Positions 58,472-64,000 of a stretch of 64,000 nucleotides of DNA are shown in pieces. Every line of letters begins with the position of its first letter. Position 1 is the first letter of the stretch. Origin of the DNA: Bacillus salacetis. Its GTDB lineage: Bacteria > Bacillota > Bacilli > Bacillales > Bacillaceae_B. Under the pieces are notes generated by a model. That model saw only the letters and a program-made list of their open reading frames with translations. It searched no databases and was not told the DNA's origin. The stretch is taken from NCBI RefSeq assembly GCF_003581585.1, contig NZ_QXIR01000013.1, positions 1 to 64,000 on the forward strand, given 5' to 3'. Both the position numbers and the translations under genes were made by a program.

Positions 58472-58957
58472 TTATGAGGGGATAATCGGATTATAAAGAT
58501 TCACTACATTATCATTTTCAGACCACCGGCTGTAGATTTCCAGGTTCCAGCCTTCCAGATTCCCCCGATACCCTTTTTCATCCAGCCATTGATGCAGGTG
58601 AGAATAGACACCAAAGATTTGAGAAGCATGCCCCTGGAAGTGAAGAACACCAAAGATTTGAGCAGGGATGACCAGGCTCACCATCCCCTCCGGAATATCC
58701 TCAATTTCATTCACCTCGAAGCAAACCCAGTAGCCATCGTCTTCGTGAGGCGAATCTACAACTTTAAAGGCCCCAATAAGCTTTACCGGGTCTATTAAAT
58801 TCTTGATTTCATCCCGCCGGCTGTCCAATAACACGAAAGCTTTGGGAATTTCGCGGCCATAGCTTTCCGTGTCTTCGCACACGACCCGGAAGCCGATTAA
58901 CTTCATTTCCTTCAGTTCCGTAACTCCTTTAACAACATGTGAATCCACTTTTTCCAT
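58472..58957 (-). CDS. GyrI-like small-molecule-binding domain protein
   Basis: 161-residue stand-alone effector-binding domain of the GyrI/AraC-effector family (start KVDSHVVKGVTELKEMKLIGF; conserved YWVCFEVNEIEDIPEGM and NLEIYSRWSENDN). Such proteins bind ligands or inhibit partners; no DNA-binding domain is attached. Ligand unknown. Confidence 0.75.
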   Translation of the reverse strand: MEKVDSHVVKGVTELKEMKLIGFRVVCEDTESYGREIPKAFVLLDSRRDEIKNLIDPVKLIGAFKVVDSPHEDDGYWVCFEVNEIEDIPEGMVSLVIPAQIFGVLHFQGHASQIFGVYSHLHQWLDEKGYRGNLEGWNLEIYSRWSENDNVVNLYNPIIPS

Positions 58958-59347
58958 TCATCTGTTCCCCTCTCGTCATTGGGCTTATTGTTATCTAGTT
59001 CCACAACGAGCTGGAATATCCTTCAAGCATTTCAAAGAGAATGGACCTGCCATTCAGAAAAAGGCACAAAGCACCGATGAAGCAGATATGGAACCACCTT
59101 CATGGCATTAAGCCCGCTGCAATGCTTAACGTCCATTGCAAACCATTTCCGGGGTAATTCCCTTCCGCTTCCACAATCCCAGATGATTTCCTTCCACCTT
59201 CACAAACTTGTGCTTCAGGTGATTTTTCCCCTTCTAGATAAGAGAGCATGGCACACGCTTTAAGATAATCCTCTACAGCAGGCCGCAATGAAAGAAACGC
59301 CCCGGTTTAACGGGACGTTTCTTTTCTATTCTCTTGATTTCATAAAA
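58958..59347. other. Gene-free region between GyrI-like gene and gndA
   Basis: Contains the gndA terminator at its right end. A 62-codon minus-strand frame (59100-59288) lacks a recognisable family and a proper start; not called. Confidence 0.4.
59292..59325 (-). terminator. Terminator after gndA
   Basis: AAGAAACGCCCCG and CGGGACGTTTCTT arms with one mismatch and a six-base loop; short T tract on the minus strand. Confidence 0.75.
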
Positions 59348-60760
59348 TTATTTGTCCATCCACTCAGTGTGGAAGATACCCTCCCTGTCCGTACGTTCAT
59401 ACGTATGGGCACCGAAGTAATCACGCTGTGCCTGGATGAGGTTCGCAGGAAGTGTTTCGGTGCGGTAGCTGTCATAGTATGAAAGCGCTGCAGAGAAGCC
59501 CGGTACCGGGATGCCATTTTGTACTGCAGTGGAAATGACATCGCGAAGTGCATATTGATAGCTTTCAACGATTTCCTTGAAGTAATCATCAAGAAGCAGG
59601 TTGGACAGGTTTGAATCTCTGTCGTATGCCTCTTTGATTTTTTGAAGGAACTGAGCACGGATGATGCATCCGCCGCGGAAGATCATCGCAATTTCCCCGT
59701 ATTTCAGATCCCAGCCAAATTCTTCCGAAGCAGAGCGCATTTGGGCAAATCCTTGTGCATATGAACAGATTTTGCTCATGTACAGCGCTTTTCTGATGGA
59801 TTCGACCAATGCTTTCTTGTCGCCTTCAAAAGGTTTTGCTTCCGGACCTGAAAGAACTTTGCTTGCTTTGACTCTCTCATCCTTGATGCTGGAGATGAAG
59901 CGGGCAAACACTGATTCCGTGATGATAGGAAGGGACACGCCAAGATCAAGCGCGCTTTGGCTAGTCCATTTACCGGTGCCTTTTTGTCCTGCTTTATCCA
60001 GGATGACATCCACCATCGGCTTGCCTGTTTCTTCATCTTTCTTCGTGAAGATATCCGCCGTGATTTCAATCAGGTAGCTGTCAAGCTCCCCTTTGTTCCA
60101 TTCAGCGAATGTTTCATGCAGTTCTTCTGCACTGAATCCCAGCATGTGTTTCAACAGGAAATAAGATTCAGAGATCAGCTGCATATCCCCATATTCGATC
60201 CCATTATGGACCATTTTCACATAGTGGCCGGCACCGTCTGGACCGATATAAGTCGTACAGGCTTCTCCATTCACTTTTGCGGCGATATCTTTGAAGACCG
60301 GAGCCACAAGCTCATACGCTTCTTTCTGACCTCCAGGCATTATGGATGGACCTGTAAGGGCACCCTCTTCCCCGCCTGAGACACCAGTACCGATGAAGTG
60401 GATGCCGGACTCGCTGAGCTCATGATTTCGTCTGCGTGTATCTTCGAAGAATGTATTGCCACCGTCGATCAGGATATCCCCTTTATCCAGATGAGGCTTA
60501 AGCTGTTCAATTGTCGCATCTGTAGGGCCTCCTGCTTTCACCATAAGAAGGATTTTGCGTGGTGATTCAAGGGACTGAACGAATTCTTCAATACTATATG
60601 TACCCACTACATTTTTCCCTTTGGATTCTTGAAGCATTTCATCCGTTTTTTCACGTGAACGATTATAAACAGACACTGAATATCCTCTGCTCTCGATATT
60701 CCATGCCAGGTTTTTACCCATTACTGCAAGGCCGATCACACCGATTTGTTGTTTCGACAT
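59348..60760 (-). CDS. gndA: 6-phosphogluconate dehydrogenase, decarboxylating
   Basis: Third enzyme of the oxidative pentose-phosphate pathway, giving ribulose-5-phosphate and NADPH or NADH. The 470 residues (B. subtilis GndA 469) have the Rossmann motif [26 protein letters not shown], the substrate motif [19 protein letters not shown] and catalytic [19 protein letters not shown] at 60760 has AAAGGA 9 bases upstream. Confidence 0.95.
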   Translation of the reverse strand: MSKQQIGVIGLAVMGKNLAWNIESRGYSVSVYNRSREKTDEMLQESKGKNVVGTYSIEEFVQSLESPRKILLMVKAGGPTDATIEQLKPHLDKGDILIDGGNTFFEDTRRRNHELSESGIHFIGTGVSGGEEGALTGPSIMPGGQKEAYELVAPVFKDIAAKVNGEACTTYIGPDGAGHYVKMVHNGIEYGDMQLISESYFLLKHMLGFSAEELHETFAEWNKGELDSYLIEITADIFTKKDEETGKPMVDVILDKAGQKGTGKWTSQSALDLGVSLPIITESVFARFISSIKDERVKASKVLSGPEAKPFEGDKKALVESIRKALYMSKICSYAQGFAQMRSASEEFGWDLKYGEIAMIFRGGCIIRAQFLQKIKEAYDRDSNLSNLLLDDYFKEIVESYQYALRDVISTAVQNGIPVPGFSAALSYYDSYRTETLPANLIQAQRDYFGAHTYERTDREGIFHTEWMDK

Positions 60761-60897
60761 GTTCATACGTCCTTTCATAGTGTATTTAATCAGTTAACAA
60801 TCTTTATAAATTTAACAAAGTTTTTGGCTGAAGTGCAAACAATACACCTCATCACTAGTGTGACGCTGTGCAGGGGAAATTAATCAATGAATATACT

Positions 60898-62193
60898 CTA
60901 TTTATCATCCCGCAAAAAATCTTTGTTAAAACTTGTGTCATTATGAGGATCGCGCTTTTCTTTTTTTATCGAAAATCCTTTTTGGATCATTTTCTTTCCG
61001 AACTTGTCCTGAAGCTTTTCAATGGTCTGGTACAGCGGTTCTTTCCTGGCATGTTCTTCAAAAGAAAAGATATCGAGCTGCAGTGCGGCATCATCCCGTT
61101 CAACAAGATCCTGGCCGGTCACACCTAAAAGCCTGATGGAGTTCCCATTCCAGTGCTCCAGGAATAGTGCTTTGGCTGTTGTATAAATATCTTCCTGCGA
61201 ACCTACCGGATTCCTTAATTTCCTGCTCCGGGTTATGGTTTTGCGGTCCTTGAACCTCAGGGTAAGCATAACAGTGGATGCCAGGGTATCTTTCGTTTTC
61301 ATCCTGGAAGCCACTTTGGCAGAAAGCTGATTCAGCGTGTTCAACAACTCTTTCTGGTTTGCCGTATCCCGTGGAAGCGTGGTAGAATTCCCGACGCTTT
61401 TAAAATCATATACTGAGTCAGGATCCACCGGCCTGTCATCCTGGCCATTTGCCCGTGCTTTCAACCTCAGCCCATTGATTCCAAGTTGAGATTTAAGAAT
61501 GATTTCATTCGCCTTTGCAAGCTCGCCTATTGTTGGAATTTCCATTGAATATAACTTTTGAGCTGTCTTTTCTCCGATTCCATGCATTTCCTTTACATCC
61601 AGCGGCCACAATTTCCCCGGGAGATCCCTTTTGCGCAAAACGGTGATGCCCATTGGCTTTTTCATATCAGATGCCGTCTTTGCTAGAAATTTATTGGGGG
61701 CGACACCGATGCTTGACGGCAGGTCGAGCTGGGAAAGAATCTGATTTTGGATTGATTCAGCGATAAACAGCGGACTTCCAAGGGTATAACTTTCAGTAAT
61801 ATCGACATATCCTTCATCAATGGAGACAGGCTCAACCCACTGGGAATACTGCCTAAGGATATCAAACATCCCTTGGGATGCGGAGCGGTATCGGTCAAAA
61901 TTCGGCCTCATGATAATTAATTGGGGGCAAAGCTTTTTCGCTTCCCATAAAGGCATTGTCGTCTTGACACCAAAGCGCCTTGCTTCATAGCTGCAGGTCA
62001 CGATGATCCCGCGCCTCTCATCGGGGTTTCCCGCAATAGCAAGGGGCTTTCCCTTGAGCTCGGGATTATATGCAGCTTCTACAGATGCGTAAAAGCTGTT
62101 CATATCAACATGAAGAATGACTCTTCCATTCTTAGGATAATGAGGATGCATGCACACCAGCCCTTTTTCCGGATACTCTTTGAAGGAGCTCAA
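60898..62193 (-). CDS. polY1: Y-family DNA polymerase PolY1 (YqjH, Pol IV)
   Basis: DinB-type translesion polymerase. The 431 residues contain LHVDMNSFYASVEAAY, PVSIDEGYVDITES with the catalytic Asp-Glu, the HhH segment MHGIGEKTAQKLYSM and the clamp-binding motif LQLDIFSFE near the C terminus. Start codon uncertain: a TTG at 62193 with an A/G-rich upstream stretch, or the ATG 14 codons later. Unlike polY2, no LexA box was found. Upstream lies an array of hairpin repeats. Confidence 0.92.
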   Translation of the reverse strand: MSSFKEYPEKGLVCMHPHYPKNGRVILHVDMNSFYASVEAAYNPELKGKPLAIAGNPDERRGIIVTCSYEARRFGVKTTMPLWEAKKLCPQLIIMRPNFDRYRSASQGMFDILRQYSQWVEPVSIDEGYVDITESYTLGSPLFIAESIQNQILSQLDLPSSIGVAPNKFLAKTASDMKKPMGITVLRKRDLPGKLWPLDVKEMHGIGEKTAQKLYSMEIPTIGELAKANEIILKSQLGINGLRLKARANGQDDRPVDPDSVYDFKSVGNSTTLPRDTANQKELLNTLNQLSAKVASRMKTKDTLASTVMLTLRFKDRKTITRSRKLRNPVGSQEDIYTTAKALFLEHWNGNSIRLLGVTGQDLVERDDAALQLDIFSFEEHARKEPLYQTIEKLQDKFGKKMIQKGFSIKKEKRDPHNDTSFNKDFLRDDK

Positions 62194-62253
62194 AATCCCC
62201 TTCCCTTTCTACTAGTGTACTACATTATACGCCAGAGCACACACGTTCGCACT

Positions 62254-62825
62254 AAAAAGCGGAAGCGCCCTGATCAGACCCGACAGGCATAAGACGAGCC
62301 GGCGGGAAGGTTTCTCTTTAACCTTCTTGACGGATTGGCTTATGACCCCGAGGGGCTGGGCGCTGGAGCTGGATTGACTAAAAAGCGGAAGCGCCCTGAT
62401 CAGACCCGACAGGCAAATGTTCCGTCGAGAAAAAAAGGCGCTCTTCCCTTTTATTCTCGTCGGGTTATTTGACCCCGAGGGGCTGGGCGCTGGAGCTGGA
62501 TTGACTAAAAAGCGGAAGCGGCCGTTCAGCGCCGTACGGATTTCAGGGCACTCGCATGAGATATAGGAATCACGAAGAGCGTCAGCGATTCGATGATGAC
62601 TAATCGCAAGGAGAGTGACCGAAATCCGCTAGGCGCTGGCCGCTGGAGCTGGATTGACTAAAAAGCGGAAGCGCCCTGATCAGACCCGACAGGCAAATGT
62701 TCCGTCGAGAAGAAAAGGCGCTCTTCCCTTTTATTTTCGTCGGGTTATATGACCCCGAGGGGCTGGGCGCTGGAGCTGGATTAATAAAAAGCGGAAGCGG
62801 AAGGCCCACGAACGAGATACAGGGA
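62254..62825. repeat. Tandem array of AAAAGCGGAAGCG hairpin units
   Basis: Units start with AAAAAGCGGAAGCG at 62254, 62380, 62507, 62660 and 62786 (spacing 126, 127, 153, 126) and end GCTGGAGCTGGATTGACT; the last is truncated. Units 2 and 4 are nearly identical. Ends are inverted: AGCGCCC with GGGCGCT in units 1, 2 and 4; AGCGGCC with GGCCGCT in unit 3. Similar repeats are known to be scattered through Bacillaceae genomes. Confidence 0.85.
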
Positions 62826-62866
62826 GCACAACGAACAGAGTGAGTTCTTGAAGCCGATTAAGATTT

Positions 62867-62906
62867 CAAAAAAAAAGAAGAGGACGAATTATGATCCTTC
62901 GTCCTC
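62867..62906 (-). terminator. Terminator after the CheW gene
   Basis: Perfect nine-base arms GAGGACGAA (62880-62888) and TTCGTCCTC (62898-62906) followed on the minus strand by a run of nine T after TTC. Confidence 0.88.
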
Positions 62907-62926
62907 AAACAGGAAATCTTTCCACT

Positions 62927-63430
62927 TTATTTACCTGGATTCTGTACTGTTTCCATCTTGTCTTCTTGCTGGCGATCCTTCATGTAATCCTGGATTTCCC
63001 TGATTCCTTCAAGGCTTTCTACCAATACGTCAGGGTCGATCATCGTAATAAGCCTATTTTCAAGGTTGATGACGCCCGAAAAGTACTTTGTCCTGGAGTA
63101 CGCGATCAATCCCACTTGAGTCAAGGCCCCTTGGGGTATCTCCAATATTTCTCTCGCTTCATGAACGACAATCCCCAGCGAGAGAACTTCTGATTTTAAA
63201 ACGATTAATTTTCCGTCAGCCGCGGATTCACTTCGGCCATATAGGATATTTGTAAAATCAATGACTGGAACCAGTTCTCCCCTTACTTTTGTAAGACCGA
63301 GCACATACCCGGGCAGTTGGGGGATGGGAGTGATGTTTTCAGGCTTTTCAATAGAAATCACATGTCCGACTGGAATCGCGTACTCTTCCTTGCCTGAATG
63401 GAAAATGACAGCTTTATTGTTTATATCCAT
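62927..63430 (-). CDS. CheW-domain chemotaxis coupling protein
   Basis: Single CheW domain of 167 residues (AVIFHSGKEEYAIPVGHVIS, PGYVLGLTKVRGELVPVIDF). Couples chemoreceptors to CheA in the family; no receiver domain is attached, so it is not CheV. ATG at 63430 has AGAAGGGG upstream. No other chemotaxis gene is in the window, so its signalling partner is unknown. Confidence 0.87.
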   Translation of the reverse strand: MDINNKAVIFHSGKEEYAIPVGHVISIEKPENITPIPQLPGYVLGLTKVRGELVPVIDFTNILYGRSESAADGKLIVLKSEVLSLGIVVHEAREILEIPQGALTQVGLIAYSRTKYFSGVINLENRLITMIDPDVLVESLEGIREIQDYMKDRQQEDKMETVQNPGK

Positions 63431-63611
63431 GCTAACGCCCCTTCTAAAGATCAAAAATATGTACTAATAAGACTAATGTACCACAGAAATGACACATTGT
63501 ATTTTCAAGACCAGCTAAACCTTTCTCTTTTTATATCGGTTGAATATGTTCATACATAAGTACATTATTATTATTTGATGAAAATCAGGTGCCAGGATAC
63601 AGCCATAAAAA

Positions 63612-63796
63612 AAGCTGTCTTCGCATTAATTATTGCTTTTGAAAAATCTCAAGAGCCGGATTTGCCCTTGTATTCCAAATCCTTACACTCGAAAATGGGA
63701 GAGTGCTCTTTTCTTTCTTACGGTTTTTTTCAATGTAGTATCAAGATATTATTTGAGCTATATATTAAACAGCAAGAAAGCTTACGAAAAGAGCCT
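63612..63796 (+). repeat. Dispersed TIR element, copy F
   Basis: Left end AAGCTGTCTTCGCATTAATT then ATTGC, right end AAGAAAGCTTACGAAAAGAG then CCT, in inverted relation. Core resembles copies B, D and E with several substitutions (GAAAAATCTCAAGAGCCGGA). It touches the next gene's terminator. Confidence 0.8.
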
Positions 63797-63829
63797 AAAA
63801 AACAGGCTCCGCATTTACACGGAGCCTGT
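63797..63829 (-). terminator. Terminator after the peptidase T-like gene
   Basis: ACAGGCTCCG (63802-63811) and CGGAGCCTGT (63820-63829), eight-base loop, followed by TTTTTT on the minus strand. Confidence 0.9.
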
Positions 63830-63842
63830 CAGTTTGAAGTGT

Positions 63843-64000
63843 TTATTCGCCTGCAACTTCCTGAACGATGGCAATCACCATTTCAGCAAGCTTGGAAAGT
63901 TCCTCTACAGACATCCTTTCATTTTTTGTATGGATTTCTTCATACCCTACAGCAAGGTTTACTGTCGGAACACCGAAACCGGCTATGACGTTTGCATCGC
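63843..64000 (-). CDS. yqjE: Peptidase T-like M20 metallopeptidase YqjE (C-terminal part)
   Basis: Only the last 52 codons are inside the window. They read GFGVPTVNLAVGYEEIHTKN then ELSKLAEMVIAIVQEVAGE, the typical M20 aminopeptidase tail with the metal-binding His in a YEEIHT setting. Identity as YqjE rests on this tail and on position downstream of polY1 in B. subtilis order. The start lies beyond the window's right edge. Confidence 0.8.
   Translation of the reverse strand, partial: DANVIAGFGVPTVNLAVGYEEIHTKNERMSVEELSKLAEMVIAIVQEVAGE

Larger units (their letters stand above)
62194..62926. other. 0.7 kb gene-free region with hairpin repeat array
   Basis: After the polY1 start region come the ~126-base hairpin units (62254 to about 62825) and then the terminator of the CheW gene. 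No gene seen. Confidence 0.75.
63431..63842. other. Intergenic region with dispersed-element copy F and terminator
   Basis: Contains the CheW gene upstream region, element copy F and the terminator of the peptidase gene. No gene seen. Confidence 0.6.

Noticed and set aside
59100..59288. 62-codon minus-strand frame downstream of gndA
   Set aside because: Non-ATG start inside the gndA terminator, no ribosome site, no family recognised.
63575..63988. Plus-strand frame of 137 codons at the right end
   Set aside because: Runs through element copy F, the terminator and antisense to the peptidase gene.

Overview
The window is chromosomal DNA from a spore-forming, low-GC Gram-positive bacterium of the Bacillaceae. 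Nearly every gene has a clear Bacillus subtilis counterpart, and the order follows the B. subtilis res - spm - scp - lysA - spoVA - spoIIA - deoB - xerD - fur - nudF - yqk - yqj - zwf - gnd region. The genus cannot be fixed from the sequence alone. No rRNA, tRNA, prophage, intact insertion sequence or CRISPR array was seen.

Layout. 1-7128: aerobic/anaerobic respiration control and cytochrome c maturation (resE, resD, resC, resB, resA) and the pseudouridine synthase rluB. 7129-11734: a broken NERD-domain gene, then spore-maturation genes spmB, spmA, dacB, and ypuI. 11934-14662: condensin partners scpB and scpA, ypuF, a ribT gene without the rest of the riboflavin operon, and a tiny membrane peptide. 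14966-19447: lysA and a spoVA operon of unusual content (AA, AB, AEA, AF, without AC, AD and AEB). 19842-22699: the sigma-F control operon (spoIIAA, spoIIAB, sigF) and dacF. 22900-26267: nucleoside salvage (deoB, pupG, pdp). 26608-29378: xerD, yqzK, fur, spoIIM. 29524-34732: a GNAT acetyltransferase, a frameshifted HpaB-type monooxygenase, EndoQ, nudF, the cell-division inhibitor peptide mciZ and the aldo/keto reductase yqkF. 35481-39839: a giant bacillopeptidase F-like subtilase. 39894-47408: a GrpB gene with an internal stop, yqkE, a ketone-body/HMG-CoA catabolic cassette (thiolase, CoA-transferase A and B, divergent HMG-CoA lyase), yqkD, two small Fe-S-type proteins and yqjX. 47474-64000: two Y-family DNA polymerases (polY2 with LexA boxes, polY1), yqjQ/yqjP, a glycosyltransferase, the old yellow enzyme namA, rnz, the pentose-phosphate genes zwf and gndA, a cyclase, a CheW protein and the end of a peptidase T-like gene.

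Functional themes are sporulation (SpmAB, DacB, SpoVA, SpoIIA/SigF, DacF, SpoIIM, MciZ), redox control and cytochrome biogenesis (Res), DNA repair (EndoQ, PolY1, PolY2, NudF, XerD) and central carbon metabolism (Zwf, GndA, deoxyribonucleoside and acetoacetate use).

The least ordinary content is in the intergenic DNA. Six diverged copies of a ~160-195 bp element with ~25 bp terminal inverted repeats sit next to operon ends. A ~0.8 kb array upstream of polY2 repeats exactly every 52 bp and is built of hairpin units from three diverged subfamilies. A second array of five ~126 bp hairpin units lies upstream of polY1 and shows a compensatory arm change. Four reading frames are disrupted or apparently disrupted: two lesions in the NERD gene, one in the HpaB-like gene, and one nonsense codon in the GrpB gene. 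Three of these four lesions fit loss of one base from a homopolymer, so assembly error must be excluded before calling them pseudogenes.
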